Origin: Membranipora membranacea
Lineage: Eukaryota; Bryozoa; Gymnolaemata; Cheilostomatida; Membraniporidae
DNA length: 64,000 nucleotides
Reading direction: 5' to 3'
Assembly: GCA_914767715.1 (NCBI GenBank)
Contig: OU612065.1
Location: 9,174,001-9,238,000, forward strand
The first letter of the stretch is position 1. Every line of letters starts with the position of its first letter. This document shows, piece by piece, positions 45,497-57,408 of this stretch. The notes beneath the pieces were generated by a model. The model saw only the letters and a list, made by a program, of their open reading frames with translations. It was not told where the DNA came from and did no database searches. The position numbers and the translations under genes were made by a program.

Positions 45497-46438
45497 TTTG
45501 GGGATCGTTTTTTGATATATATATATTAATACATATATGTTGCCTGGTGGGGGCTATCCTTCTTCGTATTCTTTACACGTAAACAATATTATAATATAAA
45601 GTTTGTTCATCTTGCTGATGGGTGCCTCTGTAAAAATCTTTCTATTGTTAAAGCGCTTGTAAATATTATTCTCAGACGCTGGTAATTTAGTAAGGGTTGT
45701 GGGTACCCCAATATACAGAAAATGGAGATTTTGTACTTTTGGCCTAACGAAGATGATATACCACTTGCCACTTGGACTTAGATGTTTTTAGTAAAAGTTA
45801 TCATAAAAGGTGAAGAAAACATTAACATTTCTGCTGCTCCTTTTCCTGTAAATCAGTTCTTTCAGCAGGCCTTTGGATTTGTGCAGATGCTTAATATCAC
45901 AGACATATAAATGTCTTTGCCGGTTCAGTTTTCACCAAGGCAGTACAGCTAGTGATCCAAAACAAGTTTGTTCCTTCTGTATCAAGGTGCCTCGGTACCC
46001 GACATGTGTTTTAATATCACAGAGGGAACAAACTTGTTCTTCTAAAATCTGATAGAAGCACAACAATATTTAAATAAACCATTGACATCATGCCTGGTAT
46101 GTTAAATATTTCACTTTGGGACCTTTCATTTGTGTAACGAGTTCATTTTCACATCTATGGTTTGGCCTGTTGTCATTGCAAAAAAGAATAGTAAAAACAT
46201 TGAATTGTACTATTGGATTGAGTTCAGTGAGTAAAAACAGTTGGGGTCTAGCTGTACATGTAAGAGTTGCCTCCTCGTGTGTCAGTTATGAGAAAATGTA
46301 AATAATTTGCTCAAGAAAAGAGCATGTGTTCCTTCATCATATTTATTTTGTATCTTATCTTGAGTCCAGCCTCTAAAAATGTCAGGTAACTGAGGCTGGA
46401 AGTTTGACTACCTCACTCGGTCAAGAAGAAGCACGGCC
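45497..46438. other. Zinc-finger gene A 3' region and gene B upstream region
   Basis: The 942 bases between the stop of A and the start of B hold A's 3' UTR, an inverted repeat at 45961-46038, and a 30-bp motif near 46200 shared with 23949. No further coding sequence is seen. Confidence 0.6.
45961..46038. repeat. Inverted repeat, possible 3' UTR hairpin
   Basis: The arm AACAAGTTTGTTCCTTCTGT (45961-45980) pairs with ACAGAGGGAACAAACTTGTT (46019-46038) with one mismatch across 38 nt. The loop holds a second small inverted repeat (GGTGCC / GGTACC). It lies about 465 bases after the stop of gene A, plausibly in its 3' UTR. Confidence 0.6.
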
Positions 46439-49400
46439 ATGTTGTATAATAGGACCATTTATGATTTGGTAAGTTTATCTTTACCATTATCTGGCTTGAG
46501 CCACAGTTTTCCATGTTCCCAAAAAAGAGATGGACTGGAGTCACGGGTCTACTCCAATAAACATAAGAAACAATATACCTGGGTATCTCACAATCCATGA
46601 CTGGGGCCAGAGAGACCCAGACTTTTGCTTTTTTTTTGGGGGTAGACCTGTCCGTCCTGTGGTCTTTTGATTGTTACTGTACACACATTCTCCCTGGAGC
46701 AAGGACTAGGAGTGGTTGGAGTGTGATTAGTTTGGAACATGGAGACAATGAAGAGGGAGTTCATTGATGGGGGTAGGTAGGCACACTTGTTCACTATCTA
46801 TGTATGTACTACAAACAATTCATTAGCGCATGGGGTTCTTTCAATTAGAATGAGCGATGCTTTACTACTCAACGCACATTATCACTATCACATTTGGTCC
46901 CACATGGTCTTTTTTAATTAGAAAAATTCCCAGATCGCTTACTCATCAGAATGTATAGTGCCATCCATCAATGAGTTGGCGACGAGCATATTGCGATTTT
47001 AGCTGTTCTAATTCTGAGTGAGCGATTTTTGGAACGAACTTGTCTAATAATTGAAATACCAAGCAAACAATAATTATGAGTGATGTGAAAATGATAATAG
47101 TGGCTTTAAAAAGCATGCTCATTGTAATTGGAACAAGGATTTAGAGATGGAGACCCTCCCAGCGCAGGTCTCCCCGGTCTGAGTACGGGTATAAATTATG
47201 TATTAATAATGACCCATGGATAAATTATTGGCTGATTGAAATTGATATGAAGCCCAAACACTTTTCAATTCAGTTATAAATATGTTTTTCTGCTAAACCA
47301 ACGAACCTAATCTGGTGTCTGCACACGGGCCCCTGGGACTTTATTTTGCCAATGACCAGTATCAACTTCCCAAAAACACTGTTATCTGTGTTCAGGTCAG
47401 GTCGGGGATGGCGTGTTCCATCATGGTTATCAGATCGGAAAACAATTTTGGCATTTTTTATGGTAAGGTTGGCTGGCCATGTGTGTGCAGTGTGCTTTAC
47501 TATCATTATTTTTTATCTCAGTGGCAGTACCCTTGGACAACTGCGCTTGCAGCAGGATTCATGATTGACAGGCTCACAGGAAAGTGACTGCAACGACTAT
47601 TCAGTTAGTAATTAAAGTGGGCTAGTTTCTAAGTTGCATGTTTTATACTACACACTCAAAAAATTGGCCTTTATAGACAGTTTTCTAAGCTGTTATTTAT
47701 GCCTCAATTCGGAGTTGTCCTCTCTCCAGTTTGGTACTTTTAACCCACGTCGCATAGGAAAAACCTGCTGAAAGAGGGTTATCTTTAAAACCGCTTATGC
47801 TAGGATAAAAATGAGTTTTGATTCAGAGTCTACACCATTGAAAACCCTGTGAGACAGGGTTTCCAAATCATTGGAGGCTTGAATGTTGATAAATCTTAAT
47901 TTTTGTGACAAAACTCATGAAAAATTCTGCCAAATTGTCCGCAAAACAGGTAGAAAATGCTATCCAAATACTAAAAATTTTTCCCAAACTATGTCCATAT
48001 GAGTTTTCAATGCTGCAGATTCTGAATCAAAAATAATTTTTATCCTATTATAAGCGGTTATGAAGATAACCCTCTTTTCAGCACGTTTTTCCTATGCGGC
48101 GTGGGTTAAAAGTACCAAACTGGAGAGAGGACGACTCAGAAGTGAGGCCTAAATCAGAGCTCAGAAAACTGTCCATTGAAAGGAATCCATGTTAACCACA
48201 ATGGTGCACCATTTCATATCAGTGTTCTATCTCACAGGCTGGCGTTGTGAAACTGGTTGTGGACAAAGTAGGACCAGCTGACAGGTGCCAAGTTTTGATG
48301 ATATTGCGAGGCATTGTATCATATGTGGAAAAGTTTGATACATCTCTAGATATTGTCTATGACGACCCACTTATAACACTGAGAAATCTCATACACACGG
48401 TTGAAGATGTTGGCGCTGCAAAAGACCCACTGCCAACAGCACATGATACACAGAAAGGGAAAAGTTATGCCAAAAGGGCACTGAAGGTAGAAGTCAATCA
48501 CACATCATCACCATATAAACAACCTGTAACTCTTTTCAGTGGCCCTTCCAAAAGGTTAGTGTTGCGCATAATCTCTAAATCCCAATGCTGTGATAAATTC
48601 CTTGTCTCATTACTTATTGCCTTGCCAATTAACTATGCACAGACATCATCGTAAAAATTGCGACAAATATAAACATCTAGCAGATATTTTTTCCAATTTA
48701 TTTTTATCCAGTAAAGCACTCTCCGCATCAAAAGTATGTTCAGAAGTTGCACTGAAGTCCCACCCAGAACCTCAGTCAGATTCTGACCATGATACAGGTG
48801 GTGATCTCGAATACTTCAACCCAGAAGATGACAGCATTCCATCAGCTCAGGAGGTGGTTGTTGAGGTGAGATATAATTATGATCACATTCATACAAAATA
48901 CTTTTGTTTTATTTTTGTTTTAGGACTCCAAAAAAAAAAAGTTGCCACATGAAAAGGCTAAGAGTTACACCATTGATCAATTCACCCAATGATTGGGATT
49001 TTCCAATTAATCTTTCTATCAGTCTTCAACTTCGGCTCTTTCGTCTTTTGCTCCGAAGTCTCTTCTTCTCACATTCTGCTCCTATCAATTTCTTCACAAG
49101 TAAAAAATACCAACAGCAATATTAGTAGTGACACCCAACAACTATCATGCTGCTCGGACCAATTTAGATCACACTGACATGACTGTTGAGCTGGCAGACT
49201 ACAGTGATTAAAAAAGACCTACTTTTTATTCCATTTGAAAGGAGTCAGTTTGGCAGCCTCTTGATATGCTTGAGAGAGCGCTGACTGCGGCTATCACCAC
49301 CGATCAGGCTTGCCTCATCGAAGGACAAGCAGCATCAACTGAATCCAATATTCAAGTATCAAGAAAGAAGAGGAAAACTGGTGACTCACAGTGGTCGAAA

Positions 49401-52400
49401 CCATATCTCCATGAAAATGTTCCTTTTGTGAACCCTGCTCCTAGACTGTACAGCTCTAAGTATGGAGGCAGGAAATGGCCTGAGAACCAGCCATTTGTTT
49501 GTGCTTACTGTCGCCAGATCCAGAAATCAATCAAAGTCTACAAAGAACATCTTAAAGTAAAACACAAGGAAGGTTTGTATTGAGATTATTAATTCTTACT
49601 TCTTATATTCGAATCACTTAGCGTTCAAAGCAATAGTTTCTTTAGCTTCGATGAATGAATGAATGTTCTGAGTGGAATTTTGGTCTGAGTGAAAAATGTT
49701 ATAATTTACCAAAGAGATATCATATTTCAAGCAAAGTTTGATGTCATGTACCATAGTACCCTGAGTTCATTTCACTGCGAAAAATCTGCCCTAATTTCAT
49801 TGTGAGATATAAGCAGAGACTATAGATATATATATATCTATAGTCTCTGATATAAGTATATCATTGAGACCCCAATAGCAGATGTAAAAAACATTATTTT
49901 TGGGGAACGATCACATAGAGTATGCTTGCAACTATATGATATGAATGTGTGTTTTTTCTATGGATGCGACTCAATGTCCATGGGCCAATATTCCCATTCG
50001 GATTCAACTTAAAGTTTCAGATCTGCTGGAATTGGGTGCTGAGCTGTGACCAATGAATGGAGTTGCGAGTAAATTGATAATATTGGGAAAGAGAACAGTG
50101 CTGTTTTTTTCACATAACATTTTGAATTTCTTTGTGTCCATATTTTCAGAGAGCCCCTTGAACTGCAGATTTTGCCGAGTGTTTTATGGGAATGCTGAGC
50201 TGTTTGGATTTCATTCTTGCAGTAAGGGTCATGTGTGTAAAATCTGCAAAAAGAGCTTTCCCCGCCCCTCAAAACTTCAGGTGAATATTACCACTACTTT
50301 TGCCAATTGATCAGGACTTACTTTACTTTTTTATGGCATATCATCTTTGTAATACTGTTACCTGATTCAAACAAGCCATTATCAAGGTAGTTGATCCTGA
50401 GTTGGAAAGATTAAAGCAAATCGATATACAATTTTAGAGACATTTGGAGACACACAATAAGTCGACCATTTGCAGAGCATGGTGTGAGATATGTCAGAAC
50501 CAATACTCTACCGTACAGGACTGTGCCATACATGTCTACCAAGATCATGAGAATGTTATTGTAAGTTAATATTATTTATTTTGTTTCTCGTTCATTTTCT
50601 GTCGTTCTTTTTTATGTTTTTGGGCTGTGGCTTATAGAACAAATACTTGAAACCACAATTTCAAACCACAGACATCCAATGTATTTAAAGGCTATGCCAC
50701 TACCTGACAGGTAAATTTCTGAAGGTTCCACCATCTGAGACGCATCACTTGGATTTAGGTCATTTATATTACTAGCTGAAAACCCAAACATCGCCCCACG
50801 ATGCTGGTGGTTGATGATGTAACAGGAAATAAATGTAAACATGTCTTTTTTTCTGCTGAAGACTCAAAATCACCTAATAACGAGAAAAATAATCGCTTCC
50901 CTAATTTTTTCCTCTCATTGAAATTAAAATTATTCGGTGTTTTACTAGTAATAAATATTGTTGTTATATTTGATTATAAATACTGATCTTAAATTGGAAT
51001 TTGTTGCATCAGAGTTTTTCAAGTGGTTAACTTAAGTTCTGTTGTACTGAAGGAAGAAATACACAATATGAAATCTCTATGCTTTCTGACTCTATTTTAG
51101 CACTGTGACACATGCCTAGAGGAGTTTGACCCCTCGGAGCACACACTTGTTGACCCATCTCGTTTATTCTGCAACAGTTGTGCCAATAAAACAGATACCC
51201 GGTATGTTTATTTAGATTGCAGCAGCTCATATTATTTTCATGGTTTTGCTCATCCCTTGATGATTGATTGTACGCTGCGTATCATGTCAGTTATCTCAGA
51301 TTTCTGTCACTTAGTTACTACTGACATCAATTGACAAGAGAATCTTAAAATTTTTACAAAAAAATATGGGTTTTGAAAATTGGTCTTTGGGCCATATTCT
51401 TTTTGCAGATGGCTGTTATTTGGCTTGGTTCAGCCACCGGCCATTTGCGTAAAGCCCGATCTGTACGGTGTAACACCTGTCTTTTCTATGATTGTAATAT
51501 TTAGTAATGATTGCCTTAGGGTGTTTAACTGCATGTATACTGTGATTCAGAGATATGTTACCATTGGCCTCCGGGATAAACCCAAACAGAGATATACTGG
51601 TCAAGTCAGTGAAAGCGAGGTTCTATACTAGAAATCCTGGCGATACACGTCCTGCTGGAGTAGCTGATTCTGGTACTGTACTTGTTGTTTAGTGATCATC
51701 TTATGAGATTAAACATCCATATTATACCAGAAGGCACCCGGTATTTATATTTCAGCAAAATTTTGGTCATAAGTCAGCAATTGTATAACATAGTGCATCA
51801 ACTCCTTGATCAACCAAAGCAATCCCAGTATGCTCAAGCGTTAAGAGTTCAACTGTAAATTTGTGGTATATTTAAACTACCATGTATTTATTTTCCTGCT
51901 GGAATATGGCACCTAAAGGTGATAAAGGAATTTTCGGAGAGTTGAAATACCCAGATGCCTTTGCAGATGCCATACCTTTATAACCCCTGTAAAGTCGAAC
52001 GTAAGTTGATGACATGTTTTCTCATTCATCACAGGAAAAAAGCAGCCGAGATTTTGTGAAGTGTGTCAAGAGGTCGTTCTTGATATGTACAATCATATTC
52101 GCACTGACAAACACAAAGTAGCGGAGGCACGCAGCCAGGGGAAACAGATCGTTAAGTATCAATGTACTCATCAAAACTGCAGCAAGGTGTTTCTAAGGTG
52201 AATATGATAATAATTTATTATGATAGCATCACAATTATTCATAGCCAGTTTCAATTTGGAACTGCGGAGACCATCATCCAATAAATATAGTTTGCTATAT
52301 CTATATAATATATTTATCTTACCCACTTCTTTTAAAAATGGTTTAATTCTTGGCATAACATTTACAAGTATGATTTACCTGATGATATCCTGTCAGGTCA

Positions 52401-55400
52401 CAACAGCTCGTGACCACTACAGGTTTGGCGTCTGAACCGTGGACATGCCATACTGTCTTAGACCTTGCTGTGTCAGTATTTGTTACGGTCCCATGTTGAA
52501 CATCCACCATTTCAAATAATACATTTTATGTGTTGGTATAAATTGTTTTTGATTTAGTGAGGAAAAGCGGTCAGTTCATATTGAGAAAGCACATTCAGGG
52601 AAGGAGAGACATGTATGTGAGAAATGTGGCAAGGCTTTTGCGGTAAGTTGTGGTGATAAACTAGTGTAAACACTCAAGTATTTATATGTTTATGGTTGCC
52701 TCCAGCTGCTATGCGTAATACAACAATTCCATTTGTTCGGACCCTAGTCAACCTGCATGAAGAGGTGGTATAATATCATCATCCAGGCGGATATGAAAGT
52801 AATCTGGTTGAGGGATGTCCTGATTTGAGAGTCATTTGTCTGAGTTTGTGTTCAGCTGTGAAGGTTAACTTTATCTACAAGTTTATATTATCGACTGACT
52901 TTTTTTCAGAATAAAGCCTCGTACAAACAGCATTTACAAAAACACTTTGATCACGATAGATGGGGCTGTCCGGTGTGTGGTAAGGGTTTCACCACTAAGG
53001 GCTATCTTGAGGATCATAAGAAATCTGTACATCGTGATAAGTACGGCACTACACTCAAGTAAGCATGTCCTGTATAAAATCACTTATGAAATGTTCTTGA
53101 TCTGATTCCAATTGTTGATATATTATTTTGAACCATCCTCAATTCTACAGCAATACAGTGATGAGCAGTGACTTAAGACATGCATATAGTTACAGGAATC
53201 CCATAGCCTGCTCTTATTTTATTCAGCGCTTAGAACTATGGCGTCATATCAAGTAACTCCAATCCATACCCATAAGAAGAATTTAATTCAGTGCGTTATA
53301 TATAACAGAAAGCTGTGTATCAGCAGACTGTATTCGGCCCAGGCTATTCTGACAGGTTATATGAGGTTATATAACTGAGATCTTGCCCACAGTCGGTTCA
53401 TATGTGACAATCTGATCACTAATTCAGATATGTTGTCAACCCACTCCCCCTTCCATCCCCCCTCTAATCCCTTAAAATTAAGCAGATGTTGTATGATTGT
53501 TTATATTGGTTAGACTTTGCTTTAAGTTGAAAGGTAACATCCAAGATCAGGTCTCCGCCATGATTATCCGAGTAGTTGTTAGGACCTCAAACATTTTCCT
53601 GATGAAGGGCATGTATTCTAACCAGCTGAGCTGCCCTCTGATGTTATATAAACAATTTATAGATTTTCTAGGTTTTCCATGGCTGGGATATTACTATTCA
53701 TTCATATAACTTTTAATGTTGAAGATGTGCCCATTGTGACATGGAATTCTATGATAGGAGAGTGAGAACTAAACATATTGCTATCTATCATAAGAACTAC
53801 ATATACAGATGTAATGAATGTGACTATGAGACAAGGGAAGGCAACGCTGTTAAACAACACTATATGAAGGTTTGTTTTACTTTACGTGGTAGAAATGGTG
53901 TATCAAATTTTGATCTTATGGCTTGTTGAGTTTGGAGGTCATCATTGGATAAAAGCTATGATCAAGGAGTAACTTCTTGCTATGATCTGCTGATTGTTGT
54001 GACAATTGTTTTCCGATTCAATTCCCTCTCTCTCTGTAATGCTTTCGTAGCCAATCCCAATGAGCTTTGATGGACATGCTATGAAAACCATATAGTGTAT
54101 TATATATATTAGCTACCTTGACAGACTTACAGATTTACCACTCCTCAAGTCAGATGTATGTTGAGGTTTGTATTTCAGTATTTTCTTTACTATTTTAGAA
54201 GCATCCTCATGTCAAATACGGTGTCCCTTCGGACTATCGACATGTTGCGGATGGCCCACCACCCCTGCCTATCTCAAGAGCCTCTTTGAATATATCTGAT
54301 CTCAACGTTTCAGCTACAGAAGCAAGAAGGGAGTCCTCATCTGTGCTATCTTACAAGAGTAAACTTTTAGCTCATCGTAGCATTCAGTCGTTGATGGGTT
54401 TGTTGTCGCATCTGGGGAAAGTCATTATTGTTCTCGATTATAACGTGTGTAGCTGGGCGTTGAATTTACAACATATTTGAGTTGATATTTCTGCTTATTT
54501 TGTGAGTAGTAATGACTTGTTTCATTTCATGTTGCCCATCCAGTTTCATACAACTTGCCCTCTAGCATGTAGATTTACACTTATAATTTGGACACTGTTC
54601 ACTGTTATCTGCAATCAAACTTTTACCTTGTTATTTTGTATCCACTGAGGCGAGCAAACAATAACATCACATTTATAACCTTTTCTGCAGTGCAAGTTCT
54701 CCATGACGATGTGGATTTCCCAAAGAATTGTAAAGCATGTGAGATAATGATAAACACAGTGGAGGAGATGAGAGTACATCTGAGCACCTCTATGGTTCAC
54801 GCTGAGAATGTTAAGAGAAAAGGTTATTTCTCAAAGACCAACCCCTGTGGATACTGTGAAAAGGAGCTGGCTACGTGAGTAATCTCCCTACCGTCTGAAG
54901 TTATTTACGCCCTATGAAGCTTTTAAAAGATAGATGAGCGTACCAAAATTTCTGATAAATATGTCCGTATATGAACAAAAATCTTCTACTAGCTAATGAT
55001 AGAGAGACAGTTTACTTGCCTTGAACAGGAACCAATTACCAAAAATACTTATGTTTGGAAAAAAATGAGAGTATTCAAATAAAAGGATTTTACCCTTGAC
55101 TGTTTTAGCGGTGCAGAACTTGACACACATACTTGGTCAGAGCATATTGTAGATGGAAAGATTTTATTTACCTGCTCCAACTGTAATCATGGCTTCAACG
55201 TAAGTTTCTCCTCTCATAATATCTGAAAAGGGTATAGATAAAGTATAAACATATCAGTATATTTAGACTCACCATATGGACCCAAAAATCGGTGATGCCT
55301 TCATAGCTTGAATTAGAAATATAAAGTTAGCTGTAGCCCTGCCATCCTCCACAATGCGTCATGAAGGTTATGATTGGAATATAAATGCAACCCCACAAGG

Positions 55401-57408
55401 TTCGATTCAATTTAGGGATCATAGCTGAGGCAGCTTGATTTCGTTGACGGGCTTTCCATCTGTGATACTAATTTGACCATGACATCAGCAAGTGTCGAGC
55501 AATGTCTTTGCTGCCAGAGGCCTAAATCAGTTGTGAAAATAACCGAGCGGTCAGATTGATGTCTTCTTATTTTCAAAGCATGTCACACAACACAATATCT
55601 ATTAGCCCTTCTTCAAATCATAATGAATGTGAACTGTGTTGGCCAACTGTAGTTAAACTCAATATTTCAGACAATGTCAAGATTCCGATACCACTTCGAT
55701 GGATCCGTATGTCGTGCAAAGGGAGGTGACTGTAAGGAATGTGGCGCCGTTTTTGATAATAGATCGAAGTTGCAAAAACATCTGGCAGAAGTGCACAAAA
55801 TAAAGGATGCTTACAAGTATGTACTTTGTATCGGTTTCATAAAATCCTGTTGTCTATATTGTACAGATACGATGATTCAAACTCACGCAGTATAAAAAAA
55901 GGGTATTCTTTCTTTTTTAGACCATAAATTCTTGTAGCAATTGGACGAATATCGCACTAGATAAAATTTTCATACTGCTTGTTTACATTTAGTCGGCACT
56001 GCTCTTTGGTAAAATTTATCAAGGATGCAAACTAGATAAAAGAAGTGTTTTCTCTGATCACATTAAAAAGTACTGCCATCTTGGCGGTTGGCTGGAGTTG
56101 TCAAGCAGATAATTAATGCCATGTGCAAATATGTCAAAGTTTTGTGTACTTTGTAGGATGAGGAGATAGGTTTATGGTTCAATAACATGATTTTATACTG
56201 TGTATGGAATGAAGCCTTGGTAAGGTTAGGTGCCACACTGATATGATCATATAAACCACCTGTTTTGTAGATGTTCAGTCTGCTCGAAAGGCTTCTTAAC
56301 GGCCAAAGCACGCCAAACTCATATAGCCATCAAACATTCGTTCTACGTATTCTTTTGCAAGTATTGTACTTACCAAACCAGAGATGGTTCTCTCTTAGAA
56401 GGCCACACCTTGGAGGTAAATAGAAGCTAGTTTCATCGTTTTTGTGCAGACAAACTTGTCAATCTTAACGCATGTCCCTTAGTGCAGCGCCACCAATAAA
56501 TGAATTTATCTCCATAGAGTTATACTGTGCATTTGTTAAGACGTTTTGGTTACTAATCGGCATATTATGTGGTTTTCTAGCTATAGACTATAGAGCATAT
56601 ATTTTAAACATACTAACTGATTCAAGTAGTCATCACCGGAGCTGCCCAGTAGTCATTATGATTGTTATATTTGTACTGTAGAAGCACGGTTTAGCCCTAG
56701 AAGGGCCTCTTAATGGATACAAGAAAAGAGCTGAGGCAGCTTCTCAGGGCTATAAAAGCTCTAAAGATAATAAAGTTGATTCTGAAGGTACGGAGAGGAT
56801 CTGTTTAGGTGAGGTACAACCATCCATATATATACTTTACATGAACGTAACACACCATGTCGCGACAGGAGTTACTCCTTGGTTTTACTTCACCTTTTAT
56901 CTCATTTTCCATGTCTGGGTCTGATCAGGGACCCTCCCTGGTCTGATTCACAATCATACAATTATACTAATAGAACTAAGGAGTTGCTTTCTTTCTTGTT
57001 GAATATTGACAACTCCTCACCATCATAACAGTTCTCATTAAACCAATACAACATTTGGCATATATAGTATATGTGTTCATAGACGACCAGTTACCTTATG
57101 GTGAGGAGATAGTTCTCTCCGATGATGATGCCTCTACCAGCAAAGCAGCAGCTATGGAGACAACTTCAGCTGTGACATCTTTGTTAAAAAACAGTGGACA
57201 CACGAAGTCTGTATCTGAATCTGCTACAGAAGAAGAAGGACCAGGTAGAGCAGTATCCTTGCAGCTCCCCACTTCTAGTAAATCTGGTCAAAATTTGGGT
57301 AGTACAGAACCTGCTGCAAAAAAGCTCTGTGTTTCAATGATGAGTGGTAAGGAGTTGGTGAAGAGACCCCAGCGTAATATACTTAAACCTAAGAAAATGG
57401 ACCTTTAA
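46439..57408 (+). CDS. Multi-C2H2 zinc-finger protein B, 1009 aa, paralogue of A
   Basis: Exons: 46439-46468, 48238-48554, 48712-48865, 49242-49572, 50150-50280, 50438-50560, 51101-51201, 51551-51672, 52035-52197, 52558-52642, 52910-53058, 53725-53869, 54199-54358, 54691-54874, 55109-55199, 55671-55816, 56271-56415, 56682-56808, 57083-57408. The order, phases and mostly the exact lengths (30, 131, 123, 101, 85, 149, 145, 184, 146, 145) match gene A. It starts MLYNRTIYDL and continues GVVKLVVDKVGPADR. Fingers include FVCAYCRQIQKSIK, CKICKKSFPRPSKLQRHLETH, CEKCGKAFANKASY, CPVCGKGFTTKGYLEDH and CKECGAVFDNRSKLQKH, plus the ribbon HCDTC...FCNSC. The C-terminus is acidic and Ser-rich (VLSDDDAS), ending basic (RPQRNILKPKKM). 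Two donors for exon 54199 (54358, or 54397 adding 13 residues) and two for 56682 (56787 or 56808) keep the frame. B has one 131-nt exon where A has two. It is probably a nuclear nucleic-acid-binding protein. Confidence 0.9.
47326..47395. repeat. Terminal fragment of the 23130 foldback family
   Basis: CGGGCCCCTGGG, then TTTTGCCAATGACCAGTATC and AACTTCCCAAAAACAC follow the left arm of the element at 23130 for about 65 bases and then diverge. No matching right end is found. It lies in gene B intron 1. Confidence 0.75.
47676..48173. mobile_element. TA-type long-inverted-repeat MITE, copy 2 (498 bp)
   Basis: It starts GACAGTTTTCTAAGC after TA and ends CAGAAAACTGTC before CA (a mutated TA). Inverted arms of roughly 180 bases (with TCCTCTCTCCAGTTTGGTAC and CGCATAGG) flank a central loop of about 140 bases. 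It ends 64 bases before exon 2 of gene B. It is the fuller copy of the element at 34559. Confidence 0.85.
49814..49848. repeat. AT-rich palindrome between 8-bp direct repeats
   Basis: AGAGACTATAGATATATA and its inverted copy ending ATAGTCTCT form a nearly perfect hairpin. The direct repeat GATATAAG flanks it (49806-49813, 49849-49856). It lies in gene B intron 4. Confidence 0.7.
53964..53978. repeat. 15-nt palindrome between perfect 9-bp direct repeats
   Basis: AAGGAGTAACTTCTT lies between two copies of GCTATGATC (53955-53963, 53979-53987), in a gene B intron. It has the same form as 15797-15815 and 30805-30820. Confidence 0.8.

Noticed and set aside
56867-56879. AGGAGTTACT-type palindrome as another 9-bp-flanked insertion
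   Set aside because: The core fits but the flanks (TGTCGCGAC / TGGTTTTAC) are not direct repeats, so it is not counted as an insertion.
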